Below are positions 36,285-48,271 of a stretch of 64,000 nt of DNA, one piece after another. The stretch comes from Cokeromyces recurvatus. Lineage: Eukaryota > Mucoromycota > Mucoromycetes > Mucorales > Mucoraceae. The first letter of the stretch is position 1. Every line of letters begins with the position of its first letter. The stretch lies in contig NW_026251435.1 of NCBI RefSeq assembly GCF_025118155.1, positions 1 through 64,000 on the forward strand, read 5' to 3'. Under the pieces are notes generated by a model. That model did no database searches and was not told the origin of the DNA. It saw only the letters and a list, made by a program, of their open reading frames with translations. Position numbers and translations under genes: made by a program.

Positions 36285-36564
36285 TTCCATTAAAAGTTAT
36301 TACATGAATATTCAATTTACTTTTAAAAGACAATTAATGATATTAAAAACAGCAGTAATATTTTCAGAATACTAGTGAATCGTTCGCAACTCATTATACT
36401 ATCTGCTTTATCTTCAATTTTAGAGATATATTTTCGTTATATATCCTATTCATTACAAAAATATCGCTTTTATATTGTAATGGCCATAATTGCAATGATT
36501 TTTCTAAAAATAAAAATAAAAAAATAAAATAGAAAAATTTAAGGAAAGATTTTTTTATTAGGAA

Positions 36565-37608
36565 TTAATCTTCCAAAAAACGGTCGTTTTCTTCTAGTTT
36601 CTGCCGCAGAAGGCGAAGCGTACGGTTTTGTCGCCCCCTTCTCATAATGTACTGCTTGAAGAATATCCTCTCCAGATCTGCAGCGGGGCGCTGATTCTTT
36701 GAGATAAAATATGTTAGAATTATTATTTTTTTCTTTAAAAAAAAATTATACTTACTTTAACAATTTGTCTTGCTAAAATTAATTCTGGAGAGGATAAACA
36801 GCCACCAGTCGTCGTCCTGAGTACGTTGAACAACTTCTTTGCGCCAGTCATGATAACATTGAACTGGCGCACAGTGCAAAATTGCAGTTCTTCGTACTCT
36901 ATAAAGTGCAATCAGTTTAATTTTTTTTTCTAAAAAAGGTTTTTAATAATTACCAGAACGAACATTGGCGCTGTGTCGTTTATTCAGTCTTCGCTTTAGT
37001 ATTTCCATTATGAGAAAGAGGTCGTATCCCTTAAGGAAGGCTCTGACTTCTACTCCAATGTCTATGGCTCCTACTCCTTCCCCAGGGATATCCGCGATGT
37101 TGTGCATCCTTTCTGCGGCCAAAGTTACCAGCTCTTCCACTGGTTGCTCCATCAGTTGTGGAGCAGAGCAGACCGTCAATTGGTTGCGGAAAAGCCTAAT
37201 CCTACTGTTCCATACACAATCAGTAGGAATAGGCTTTTCCGTGCTGGGAATTATTACAGGGCCATTTTCATCGCCATCTAATTTTTACATTTGTTAATAC
37301 ATAATCACATTGTACACACCTATATATTGTCATATACCTGGCTCATCTGAAAGTTCTTCAGTATCAATACTAATCTCTTGGTCCAATGAATGTAATGGGA
37401 TATCGCTCACGATGACGCTTCTCATATCAAGTCGGGCCAATACAACTTGACCTTCATTATCATCATCGTGAACAATACCAACATGTATTTCGTTAAAAAC
37501 TGAACCCAAGAGATTGACAAATTCGCCAGTTGATCCTTCTTCGATCAATCTTAAGAAATAATTCTTCATAATTTCTTTGTTGTCCTTGATAAATTGTTGT
37601 GCGTCCAT
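36565..37608 (-). CDS. Orphan four-exon gene, hypothetical protein
   Basis: Four exons are read from ATG 37608: MDAQQFIKDNKEIMKNYFLR through SIDTEELSDEPG (to about 37338). Next comes GDENGPVIIPSTEKPIPTDC through NKRHSANVRSG (about 37277-36955), then EELQFCTVRQFNVIMTGAKK through ILARQIVK (about 36903-36755). The last is NQRPAADLERIFFKQYIMRR and a basic tail with a stop at 36565-36567. All junctions use GT-AG borders and no stop interrupts, so the gene appears intact although it lies among decayed genes. No transmembrane span or signal is visible; the fold looks mostly helical. I do not recognise the family. An in-frame ATG at 37659 would add a hydrophobic leader of about 17 residues. It could be a lineage-specific gene or an accessory gene of a mobile element. 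Confidence 0.55.
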
Positions 37609-38299
37609 TTTGTAATGATATTTTTTAAGTAGATGAAAAAACAAGGAAAATAATAACATTTCAAAATAAAATTTTTTAATCTATGTTTTTATTAACTCCG
37701 ATTTATCATCAATGGTCACACTTTGTTTGCTGTACAACCATTTTTTTTTTTTTTCAAAAAGTTGACCAATTGGGACTGGAAGCACTGTATATACAGTAAA
37801 CACCCAATCCTGGTCGATATCTCTTAGATTGGCTTCCTCCTTCTCCTACACTACTTAAATAATTTTTACATTGCACCTATCACACCCTTCCTTTCCTTTA
37901 CGTTTTTCCTCTTGCTCCTAAAGAGGTTTTTTCGTCCCTTATTCCTTTAAACTGACCCGGCCCGGGCAAATTTGATGTATTTAATAACATCTTGTGCTCA
38001 AATGGGGTCATGTATTTTTTACTGTTTAATCGTATATACAGTAAAAGTGCCTGCTATCCTGTTTATTTTTTCATTAAAACAATTATTCAATAAGAAAAAC
38101 ACTATTGTGATTGCTGCATAATTAAAAAGATTATAGCTTTCTTTAGGAGTAATAGTTAGTATTTTTCTGTAATTTGGTAGATGCTTCAAAAAATACCTTG
38201 CAATATTTTTTATAAAAATAAACAAAAATGCTTAACATTCAACCAAAATTACTGTATTATCATTGCCAAAATACTGCTCTTTTCTTTTTCCTTCTCGTT

Positions 38300-38455
38300 T
38301 TCCTTTTTCCCTTCTTGTCCTTTAGGAAGGTTTTTATTCTTATTTCCCCTCTATAACTGGCTCGGGCAATATTGCGCATTTATTTCGTCGCTACATGCTC
38401 ATTGCCAAAAAATTTAAAAAAAAAAAATAATAATAAAACTCAGAATTTAATCGTA
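38300..38455 (+). repeat. ~150-bp direct repeat, copy 2
   Basis: Same order of blocks as at 14905-15050 (TCCTTTAGGAAGGTTTTTAT, TCTATAACTGGCTCGGGCAA, TATTGCGCATTTATTTCGTC, CATGCTCATTGCCAAAAA). A weaker relative (AAAGAGGTTTTTTCGTCCC then ACTGACCCGGCCCGGGCAA) lies at 37920-37975. Both are upstream of the minus-strand orphan gene. Confidence 0.85.
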
Positions 38456-38929
38456 TTATCATTGCTTCAAGTACCTTCGACCTTAATTACTTGTAACTAT
38501 TAAGAACCCCCCTTTTTTTTATATACTAATTTCCAACACGTAAACTACGTACATATTTTAATATTCTTCCTTAGTTTATCCGATGGCTAGTAACTTTAAA
38601 AATCCTTTATTATATTGACCATTTGAGACTGTCTTTACTACTGTAATGAATTTTTAATAGTCCCCCCCCCTCTTTTCTCCTACTCACTAACTGTACCATC
38701 ACTATACTTTTATTCTTTCCACTTTCTCCTGTCCTTTTCTAACCTTGATCACAAAGGGATTTTTTTTTTTTTTTTGCTGATTACTCAATCAGAACAGCTC
38801 TGATTTGTTCTACATCTTACGCCTTATTGTTATCTTAAAAATTATCATTGCTTTATAAAAAAAAATTGAATCTTCCTGAAAGGAAGAATTGTAATACAAA
38901 TGACATAACGAAGTTCAGTTTGGAAATTA

Positions 38930-38990
<61 letters not shown>

Positions 38991-39256
38991 TATATGTGCT
39001 TAAACTTACAAGTTTTAGCGATACAAGAACAACTATTATTAATAATCAAAAGTTAAAACCATATAGATTTTTATATGCGAGTATATGTCAAACAAATATT
39101 AATATAATGTTCTCAAAACATATTAGGTTACTAATATTTTTATCTTTTATAATATAGTTCAAGATTACTATTAGTGTTAAAAAGAAAAGAAAACTATAAT
39201 AGTAAGTTATGGCTATAGCGCTATATCTTTTTATATAAATATATATAAATGTATTA
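38456..39256. other. Spacer with A53 tract
   Basis: No gene seen. It contains C8 near 38663, T17 near 38760 and 53 uninterrupted A at 38936-38988. Confidence 0.6.
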
Positions 39257-40979
39257 CTAAGATTTTGTACTGATATGTTCAATATTAGTAGGTGAATAAT
39301 AGTAAAAGTCACTTGGACTAAAGAGTGGGCTTGGAGGTGAAGAATAATCTTTTTGCGAAGATGTTACAGAAAGTGGCTGAATCTTCCCGTTAATGTGCAA
39401 TTGTTTAGCCATTTGCTGGTCTCCTTTTTGTATTAATGATTTCTTTTGTACCATAGATGCTAGCAGTATTGTCCTTCTTGTTGGTGAACAGTTGCTTTTA
39501 CCATAATGTAATTGAGTATTTCTGCTTAATGTAGTACTTTTGTTTTCTTTATTTAGTCTCAAGTTTAAAAAATGACCATTTTGTAATGTGCTCTGTTGAC
39601 TTGATTTGGTATAAACTGGATTAATAGGATATTTATAAATGATAGGTATATTAGACTATATACGAAAAGAAGAAAAAAAAAAGTCGTATAAGCATCACAA
39701 AAGTGTCTAAAAATAATTTAAATATACATACATTACTATTGTAAACTGACAAATTTGATATCTTCTCCAGTTGTTCATTCACAGATCTCAGCTCTTCGCC
39801 AGAATTGACAGGTATATTGATTTCTTTAAAAGTTTTACAATTAAAAAATTCTAAATTTTTTTCACTTTTTTGATTCTCTGTATAAATTCTATATGGTCAG
39901 ATATAGGTGGATAATGGATCTATTATATATACCTAAAATCAATGCACCGGTCTTATGATTCTTTATAAATTTCGAAATTTCTAGATTTATATTCAAATCC
40001 TCCATAGACAAAAAAAGTCTTTCGCAAGTCTATAATATACTCTTAGCTATGATATATAACATTAATCAAAGTATACACGTACTTGATCGTCAATATTGTA
40101 TAGGCAGCTAATCATACTTGAAAAGCTAACTATAATGTTAAACATAAAATACTTTAATAGATAAATAATTTTTTTTTATATGTATACGTTTTTATGATCG
40201 ATCTTAAATGCTCTAATCTTTTTGATTCTAATAACTGAAATGTTCTACAAGATTTACGCCAATTATTGACCCAGTCATTAGATTCTTGGTTTTCATTTTT
40301 TTGAATGTCTCTTTGCTAATATACAAAATGATATATATTTGAATGTATCTTTGAAAAAAAGAAAAAAAAGAAAAGCATGTGTATACCTTTATCACATTAT
40401 TATTATTGTATAATGATTTTATATCGTGTGACACTTTCAATTGATGAATCATCTATATATAACTTCTATTGGCATCGTATAGATATTTTTAAAATATGGG
40501 ATAGTATACGTTACAGCAGATTTTATAGATTCTCGATCATTTAAATACTTTTCAAGAGGTATCTCTAGCATACTCTTTATATCTTGACTTAAATCAATAT
40601 GCGCCCTTGCACTCATTTCAGTAGAGGTGGATAAAGCTTGAAAGCTTTCCTCCATATATAATTGTGAAAGTTTCATTAACTCATTGCCGTACTCTTCTTC
40701 AATTTGTACTCTAAAAAAAAAAAAACCTCCCAGTTGTGAATATATAATACGGTATTTGAGACACAGTTCTAAAAGTATACCTTCTAGCAAAATAATGCTG
40801 AATTGATTTTATAGATCTCGTAGTTTCTTCAAGTTTATCAAGTAAAATCTGAAGAGCAGTATTATCTGAAGACTTTATTTGATAGATGAGTATTTATTTT
40901 GTGTCAACATTTTAAATAATGAGAAATATACCCAGAAATTTTCTTCAATCATTGAATCAGAAACATTTTCTAATAACAT
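39257..40979 (-). CDS. F-BAR domain protein
   Basis: About eight short exons are read downwards from ATG 40979 (MLLENVSDSMIEENFW). They continue NTALQILLDKLEETTRSIKS with IQHYFARR, then VQIEEEYGNELMKLSQLYME, ARAHIDLSQDIKSMLEIPLE with KYLNDRESIKSAV, DWVNNWRKSCRTFQLLESKR with LEHLRSI, SFSSMISCLYNIDD, CERLFLSMEDLNINLEISKF and a basic Ser-rich tail ending YYYSPTNIEHISTKS. The pattern 'RA.IEEEYG..L.KL....', the A..H..L..DI helix and the W..SC..FQ.LE..RLE.L helix are the F-BAR (FCH) fold that bends membranes at cytokinesis and endocytic sites (Hof1/Cdc15/Imp2/Rgd1 group). No SH3 or RhoGAP domain follows before the stop, so it is shorter than those homologs. Exact junctions were not all fixed. Confidence 0.75.
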
Positions 40980-41167
40980 ATTTATCACTTAAATTTAGTT
41001 GTATATTAAAGTAAAAGAAAAGTAAATTATTCTACCCATTTTTTTTTTAAGCACGAGATTATTTATTTCACTTCCATTTTACCGGTCGGGATCAATAATA
41101 ATAACAATAATAATAAAAAAAAAAGTACCAAGTATTAACTTTTAGTGTAAGCTATAATAGTATAAAT

Positions 41168-41877
41168 TTATGTATTGGTTCTTGATATAAAATTTGATTG
41201 AAACTCTGATGTACTATTGAAATTTGGATATGGTTCTTTCGGTATTTGTTTTCCAAGAAACTTACATAATCGATCCCATCCTTCTCCCAACTCCAAGATT
41301 AGCAACTGGTCTTTAGGAACTACCTGTTTTACTTCTTCTATGTGGTCTAAATAAATTTTCTTCGTTTCTTCTTCATCATCAAATAATTTGGGTTCTGCTA
41401 AACGACCATTCATACAAACGGTTATTGCCATCCTCTTAAATTTACTATCGATGGATGTTGTGGTGGCAACTTTTAGAATTGTATTCTTTACAGAGTTATA
41501 CCAGCTGTCAGCACTGCGTATAGTTAACAAGACTTTAGCTTTAGGATATTTTTTCAAAAGTTCCTTGTAGAATTCTACTGTTGGCCAGTCTACAGCGGCA
41601 TTATAATCTTTATAAAGTTGATCCCAATCTGCAGTCTCTCGATGAAAGTAAGCATCATAAAAAAGGTCAGGATCCAACTCTGGATCTTCAAAAAAGCATT
41701 TCATATGATGCGTCTTGTATCTATATATATATATATATATATATGAATGTATGCATATATGTATATATAAATTGCCTATATTCTATATATTATGTACCCT
41801 AACATATTCAATGCTGCACGCAGACTGTCAGTCCCAGTTCTACCGAATCCTGCTCCAATTACTTCTAAAGGTGCCAT
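41168..41877 (-). CDS. P-loop sulfotransferase-like protein
   Basis: Two exons (41877-41798, 41720-41168; intron with an (AT)n stretch) give 210 aa in phase. The N-terminus MAPLEVIGAGFGRTGTDSLR is the PAPS-binding P-loop form G-x-G-R-T-G-T of the Sulfotransfer_4 group. KTHHMKCFFEDPELDPDLFY, then AAVDWPTVEFYKELLKKYPK, VLLTIRSADSWYNSV (3'-phosphate-binding Arg/Ser) and PKDQLLILELGEGWDRLCKF with LGKQIPKEPYPNFN follow. Fungal members with this layout are often labelled NAD-dependent epimerases, but the motifs are sulfotransferase-like. The substrate is unknown. The length suits the family core. It lies 188 bp upstream of, and in tandem with, the F-BAR gene. Confidence 0.85.
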
Positions 41878-42674
41878 GTATATACGATAATTGAAAATGA
41901 GAAGAAAAAAAAAAGTATAGAAAAGACAGATGAATGTGCTTATATAACAAATAGTACAAATTACTAGTATATCTGAATAATGATAAATATTATCCTACTA
42001 AAAAACCAATTAATCAAATACCATCTATATATAAATGATATTCTACAGTAAATATTGTTCACAATATAAAATTTGTTTACCAAGTCAACCTAGTTTTCTA
42101 ACGTTTCTTTTGGCTTTGCTAAAAATATAAGTGAGTAGCAATTTTTTTTTTTTTCATAGTAATTCAAGAATGTTGGTAATAGTTATTTATTAATAAAATT
42201 TCATTCATAAACAGGAGATAATACGCAAGAGAAAGTATTATAGATATATATGTTATATTAGAGTATAGTAATAATATCAAATCAAATACAATATGAATAT
42301 ATACCTATAAAGCTCAATATACTTCAAAAAAAAATTATGCGACTAATGTAAGAAGCTATTAATCAATGACACACTACTACTACTATTAAGTAAAAATTAA
42401 ATATCAGGTATTTAAGATTAATTTATTATGATTTTGACTGAAATCTGCAGTTTTTAATTAAACAAAAAAGAAAAGTTATTTAAAATTGGTCATAGTTATT
42501 CTATTTTATAATTAGAGCCCCTCTTTGGGATGTATTCAAATGATAACAATGTTTAAAATTTCTAAATGCTTTGTTTAAAGACATTGAGAAGATAAATTAT
42601 ATCCATATTTTTGATTTAAGCAAGGTGTACTATCACCATTGACAATAAATCAATAAAAGTGACTGTGTAATTCA

Positions 42675-42678
<4 letters not shown>

Positions 42679-42712
<34 letters not shown>
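42679..42712 (+). repeat. T34 tract in the ARP4 promoter
   Basis: A pure run of 34 T ends 71 bp upstream of the Arp4 start codon. Long dA:dT tracts at this position typically exclude nucleosomes. Confidence 0.9.
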
Positions 42713-42716
<4 letters not shown>

Positions 42717-42783
42717 ACACACATTTCATTATTTGTTGACTTGTATTATTTTAAATAATATATTAAAAAATAAAATAAAATAA

Positions 42784-44384
42784 ATGGTTACTTATGGTGG
42801 AGGTAAAATCGCCATTCAAGCATAATATACAAAATATTCACAATTTATAAATAGATGAAGTAAACGCGCTTGTGTTTGATATGGGATCTACATCAACACG
42901 TGTAGGCTTTGCTGGAGAAGACGCGCCCAAAGCCACATTCCCAACATCATATGGATTTGATCCAACCACCAATCAATATTACTTTGGCGACACTCAACTG
43001 AACATTTGGAGACCCAATGTAGAAATTAAGAATCCAATGCAGAATGGTCTTATTAATGATTGGGAGGCAGTAGAACATATTTGGCAAGCTGCTTACAATG
43101 ATATGTTGAGAGTTCAATCTTCAGAACATCCTTTATTATGCACCGAGCCTGCTTGGAACACACCAGAAAATCGTGAAAAGATGATGCAGTTAGCTTTTGA
43201 AAATTTTGATGTACCTGCTTTTTATGTAGCAAAGGATGCAGTTATGACAGCGTAAGAATCTCTCTTTCTCTTTTTTTTTTTTTTTTTTTTTTCATAGCTA
43301 ATAAAAGTAAAACTTATTCTACTGTAGTTTTTCAGTAGGTAGAGCAACTGGTTTAGTGTTAGATTCTGGAGGAAGTATCACAAGTGCTATTCCTGTTTAT
43401 GACGGATATGTATTAAAAAAGGGTATACTTCATCAACCCATTGGCGGAGACATCTTGACTCAACAAATGAGAGAATATTTAAAGAATGAATTACATTACA
43501 ATGTGACACCTCTTTATAAAATTGCTAGTAAAAAATCTATTGCTGCAGGTGAATTACCTCAAATTAAATTACGTGATAGACCCAACACAACAACAAGTTT
43601 TGAAGAATATCACATTTCGGTATAATGAAATTTGTATGGAAGAGAAGATTATTTTCCTTATTAATTCTGTTTAATAGAAAACTATTCATGAATTTAAAGA
43701 AACAGTATCTCAAGTATCAGAAATTTCGTATGATGAAAATTTAATGTCACAAAGACCTCAGAAGCCATTTGAATTTCCAGATGGTTTTAATAATTCATTT
43801 GGAGCTGAACGTTATAGAATACCAGAGATTATGTTTAATCCAAGTTATATTCGAGTGGTGAGTTTAACAAAGTGAGGAAGGGATATTTACGTATATACCT
43901 ATCTGTATAAAAAATATACTCAAATTTTCTTTTAATAGCCACCTATTGAACCTGGTAAAGAGACACAGCCAATTCCTTCACTAGGTATCACCAAAAATCA
44001 ACTTCAACATACTGTCAGTGTTTCTCAGTTGGTATTCAACTCTATTAGTGCTTGCGATATTGATTTACGTCCCTTACTTTTTAATAATGTCATCGTCACA
44101 GGTGGAAATACACTTTTCCCTGGATTTACAGAAAGACTAAGTAACGAATTACCAATGATGGTTCCTGGTGTAAGTAAGTAATAGATCTCTATGGCTGTAA
44201 CGACTAATGTATTATATAGAGTAAAGTAAAAGTTCATGCATTTGGTAATCAAATTGAACGCAAGAGTAGTAGTTGGTTAGGAGGATCTATTTTAGCCTCT
44301 TCAGAGACATTCAATCAACTATGGATTACAAAGAAGGAATATGAAGAAGTTGGACCTTCCATAATTGAAACTAAATGTCAATAG
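42784..44384 (+). CDS. ARP4: Actin-related protein 4
   Basis: Six exons (42784-42802, 42855-43251, 43328-43619, 43678-43857, 43939-44169, 44220-44384) give 427 aa, in phase. The start [20 protein letters not shown] with [20 protein letters not shown] is diagnostic of Arp4/BAF53 rather than of actin or other Arps. The nucleotide-fold motifs [20 protein letters not shown] and [20 protein letters not shown] are present, as is [20 protein letters not shown] near the C-terminus. Arp4 is a nuclear subunit shared by the INO80, SWR1 and NuA4 chromatin complexes. The first exon is only 19 nt, up to Gly-Gly. The gene is convergent with the enolase-phosphatase gene, 96 bp between stops. Confidence 0.92.
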
Positions 44385-44480
44385 GATTTTGATTATTGAT
44401 TATATTACTTGTTATTATTTTTTGCTTAATATAAATAAATTTAGAAAAAAAAAAGTCTAAATGGATATCCCTTTATTTCA

Positions 44481-45593
44481 TTAAATTTGATCAAAAGAAG
44501 TAATGATTTTAAATTCTTTACTTTCGGGGCCCAAAGGTGAATTACCTGGACGATCTGAAATGATTACTTGATATCCTGCTTCTTTAGCAGCAAAGATTTC
44601 TATTTAAAAAAAAAAAAAAATACATACACTTTCTCTTTAGATATACAAAATTCATAAATTCATGTTTGCATTACAAACCTTTAATATTATCAGTAACGAA
44701 CAAAATGCTACTTGTCTCATTTTCTTTGCCAATTTGCTTTGCAATATTTCTATAAGATTCGGTTTCTGTCTTCAATCCAACATTTGTATCAAAATATCCC
44801 GAAAAGTAAGATGTCAAGTCACCCTTTGTTGAATATCCAACCAACAATTTTTGGGCTGGAACACTACCAGATGAATAAATGTAAATTTTTTTCCCTTCTG
44901 CCTTCCATTTATCTAATACAGGCGTAACATCGTCATAAACACTAAAAAAATAGAATAAAATCAGATAACAACTTACATACGGAAATAATATACATATAAA
45001 TATATTTATATATTTACACGCCACAGAGAATTCCAGATTCATAACCCTCTTTCCACATGTATCCTTGAAATGATTTAAGTGCCCCAATTTTACGATCCAT
45101 TTGCATTTGCCAAGCAATTGTTTCTGTAACTGCAGCCTTAATTTCTTCAGAGGAACTGTGTAAAAAAAAAGGTAAGTCAAAAATTTATCCTATATATCAG
45201 TAAGGCTAAAACTTACGCTTCTGTCTCTGTAGGAATTAAAATGGCTTGAGGAATTTTGTCTTCTACATCTTTTTTAGCCTTTTTATTTATTTATTTATTT
45301 TTTTTTAGAAAAAAAAAAAGAAGAAAAGTATATAAGTAATATTATATTTCTGATTATTATTGCATTACTAACCTGAACACGAAGTAATTCAATTTGTTTT
45401 TTTAAATCCTCTGAATTCCAAGTTCTATCTAAAAAGGCAGACAAGCCCGAGGTAACATAAGGAAACTGATTTATAATATAAGCATATAAATATCTCTTGT
45501 TATTTATATATTCTTTACCAAAGTTTCTTTAACAAAAGTAATGGGGGTAATGGTCCCTTCAATATCGAGAATAACCGTATCGTAATTTGACAT
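44481..45593 (-). CDS. UTR4: Enolase-phosphatase E1
   Basis: About five exons are read from ATG 45593: [20 protein letters not shown] carries the HAD-family nucleophile (DIEGTITP). [20 protein letters not shown], a helical cap section, [40 protein letters not shown] (the SSGS motif), [18 protein letters not shown] with the conserved Lys, then [20 protein letters not shown] (TDN acidic motif) and [13 protein letters not shown] follow. The enzyme enolises and dephosphorylates 2,3-diketo-5-methylthiopentyl-1-phosphate in the methionine salvage pathway (yeast Utr4, human ENOPH1), in the cytosol. All HAD motifs are visible. It shares a 170-bp divergent promoter with the MPE1 gene. Confidence 0.93.
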
Positions 45594-45763
45594 GTCAAAG
45601 AAGTATTTTTTTTTTCTGATAAAAAATAAAATAAATATATTTTTTTTTTAACTTTTTTTTTTAACTTTTTTTTTATGTGAATATAAATTGTCAGTCCCAA
45701 TAAAAAAAAATTATACATATTATTTGATTATGCTTAATAAAATTCTATCTTTTCTTCTTAATT
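45594..45763. promoter_or_regulatory. Divergent promoter between UTR4 and MPE1 genes
   Basis: Only 170 bp separate the two start codons. It contains several 8-9 nt T-tracts and no clear TATA box. Both transcripts must start within it. Confidence 0.6.
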
Positions 45764-47201
45764 ATGTCTGTAATTTATTATAAACTTAGATCAGCTAAAG
45801 ATTCCGATTATGACGTATTTACATTCGATGGACCTGGAGCAACCGTTTTCGATTTGAAGCGCGAAATTATTCGTGCAAAGAAATTTGGAAAAGGGACTGA
45901 TTTTGATCTTGCCGTTTATAATGCCCAAACAGATGAAGGTTTCTTTTTTTTTTTTTTTAAAAAAAAAACATAAAGCATACGTCTTTATAAATTACAACAT
46001 ACTAATGTGTACATGTAGAATATAAGGATGATACATTTATTGTACCAAGAAATACTTCAGTCATTGTAAGAAGATTACCAGCTGCGAGACCAGGTAAAGG
46101 AACTGCACAACGGTATGTCCTAGGTGTTCTGCCAACAGACGGTAAAGGCGTGTCGAAACCAACACCAACACCGCATTATAATATAAGTAATAATAGAAAT
46201 TTGGTATTGAATGCTCAAAAACAGGCTATACCAAAGGCGACAGAAGAGAAAACTACGGAAGAAAAAAATAAAGTAGAAGATGATTCTGAAGAAGCTCGTA
46301 TTCAAGCTATGTTTCAACAAACAACAGACCAATGGGGTGCAATGCAAGAACGATTAGCAGAGTATGTTATTTTATTTTAATTTTCGGAATAAAGATTAAT
46401 TTATTTTTATTTAGGCAACAATATATACCTTATAATAACCGTGGAGGAGATAATAGACGTGGAAGAGGTGGCTATCATCCTTCAACTACGACAACTCATT
46501 CTACAGAAAATAAAGAAGGACAAACGCCTCAACCACAAAGAGTGCCACCACCTACTTATGTATGCTATAGATGTGGACAAAAAGGTAATTTATAGACGAG
46601 AGAACAAAACTAAAAAAAAAAAACACATACGCATTCACTCACTCACTCACTCTATATATTAGGTCATTATATCAACCAATGCCCAACAAATGGAGATAAA
46701 GACTATGACAGACATCCTAGAATTAAACGAACTACAGGTATCCCAAGAAGCTTTCTTAAAGTCATAGAAGAGCCTAAAAATGCTGTTAAGGCAGGAACGG
46801 GTGGACTCATGGTCACACCAAAGGGTGACATTGTTGTTGCACAAGCAGATTCATCCACTTGGGACAAACATGTTGCAAAGGCAGCCACTACACTAGGTCT
46901 CGGAACCTCTGCTGTAGGCGATTTAATGGACTGGTATGATTCAATTCCTGTGCCCTCTTATTTAGCCTGTCCTATTTGTCAGGGCCTATTAAGGGAAGCA
47001 ACTATTACGCCTTGTTGTGGGACAAGTTTTTGTGATGAATGTATACGTGTTCATCTTATGGAACATAACTTTGCCTGCCAATCTTGTGAACAAACCATCC
47101 AAAATGGGTTGGATGGTCTTATTCCTAATATTGATGTGAGAGAATGTGTAGATAATTATGTCAGGAAATTTGCTCATAATTACAATGCTAATAAAGAATA
47201 A
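45764..47201 (+). CDS. MPE1: DWNN/zinc-knuckle/RING protein, MPE1/RBBP6 family
   Basis: Four exons (45764-45938, 46019-46361, 46415-46584, 46663-47201) give 408 aa, in phase. The DWNN ubiquitin-like domain is at the start (SVIYYKLRSAKDSDYDVFTF, VFDLKREIIRAKKFGKGTDF, IVPRNTSVIVRRLPAARPGK). A CCHC zinc knuckle is at YVCYRCGQKGHYINQCP. The RING/U-box is at YLACPICQGLLREATITPCC through FACQSCEQTI. This is the invariant order of Mpe1 (yeast) and the RBBP6 core, subunits of the cleavage and polyadenylation factor with E3 ligase features. The Arg/Gly segment between exons 2 and 3 is low in complexity. The protein is close to yeast Mpe1 in length and lacks the long metazoan tail. Confidence 0.94.
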
Positions 47202-47235
47202 TAAATATTTATTGCTGTATAATTTATTTTATTTT

Positions 47236-48130
47236 TTAATCATCACTAAAATCCGTAGTGTCATCAGGTAGACCTAGTCCAAATGTATTTGATCTATTCC
47301 ATCGTGTTGAACATTGAGGGCAACAAGGATTATTCTTGTTGGCAAATAGTTTATCTGCACAATACTTGTGAAGACGCACAGGACATTCCTCAACCTCACA
47401 TCGTTCACCCATTGTAATGAAGTCTAAGCAAGTTGTACATTCTTTAACAATGTCACTATATTGTTCACGAAAGTAGGATTGTAGTTCAGCAATAGCACGT
47501 GTATCAAGATAATAAACCCCCTTTTCTTCCATTGCAATCCAACGATCTTGAACTAGACGATCCAAAATGTCTTGTGTGTCTTTAAGTGTTAATCGTGATT
47601 CGACACTGTGGCCTAGATTAATAGCTGCTCTTGTTGAAAGTGCAAAATTCTCATTATCTGCTGTAATAATCTTTTCAAACTAGTAAAAAGGAAAGAAAGA
47701 AAGAAAGAAAGAAAGAAAAAAATTAGTTATCGAATTAAAAATAATTTAAATCCATGTTTACTAATTCTCGAATGTAACTTATTTCGATGGGTGTAAATGT
47801 TGTTGCTAATTCAGTTACTGGATCCTGTTTGACATTAACTAACGTCAAATAAGCAATCCCATCACGTTCGTCATGCGATATTCTTAGTGAATAATCCAAT
47901 TCTGCTAACTCTTCGTTTAAGGATGAAATAAATAATGGATAATCTTCAGTGGCAGGGACTATCAATTGTCAAATTAGATGTTATTCGAGTTTCATCGATT
48001 GTATATATTTACGTCCTGTTAGTTCGCATACTTGATCATAAAGTTTTAAAGCATCATCTTCGGTAATGATTCGTTTTGAAAACATGGATTGTATAAATAA
48101 TCGATGTGAATCATTGTATGTATTATCCAT
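47236..48130 (-). CDS. NSE1: SMC5/6 complex subunit Nse1
   Basis: Exons read downwards from ATG 48130: MDNTYNDSHRLFIQSMFSKR with IITEDDALKLYDQVCELTG, then VPATEDYPLFISSLNEELAE with LDYSLRISHDERDGIAYLTL and FTPIEISYIREL, then FEKIITADNENFALSTRAAI with LTLKDTQDILDRLVQDRWIA. The C-terminal RING-like zinc domain is CTTCLDFITMGERCEVEECP, with LHKYCADKLF and CCPQCSTRWNR. Paired winged-helix segments followed by a variant RING are the Nse1 layout. With Nse3 and Nse4 it forms the regulatory head of the SMC5/6 DNA repair complex. The acidic end DDTTDFSDD is common. Convergent with the MPE1 gene, 34 bp between stops. A GAAA microsatellite (about 47692-47718) lies in an intron. Confidence 0.88.
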
Positions 48131-48271
48131 TCTAAGAAAGAAAAAAAAAAAAAAAACGGAAAGTAATTAAAGAGGAAAAAAAAAAAAATCGAAATGCATG
48201 TAATTTATTCAATAAGTTTAAATAGCAGATAAGCCTAAAGCTTTTTTTTTCTGGTATTTTTTTTTTTTTTT

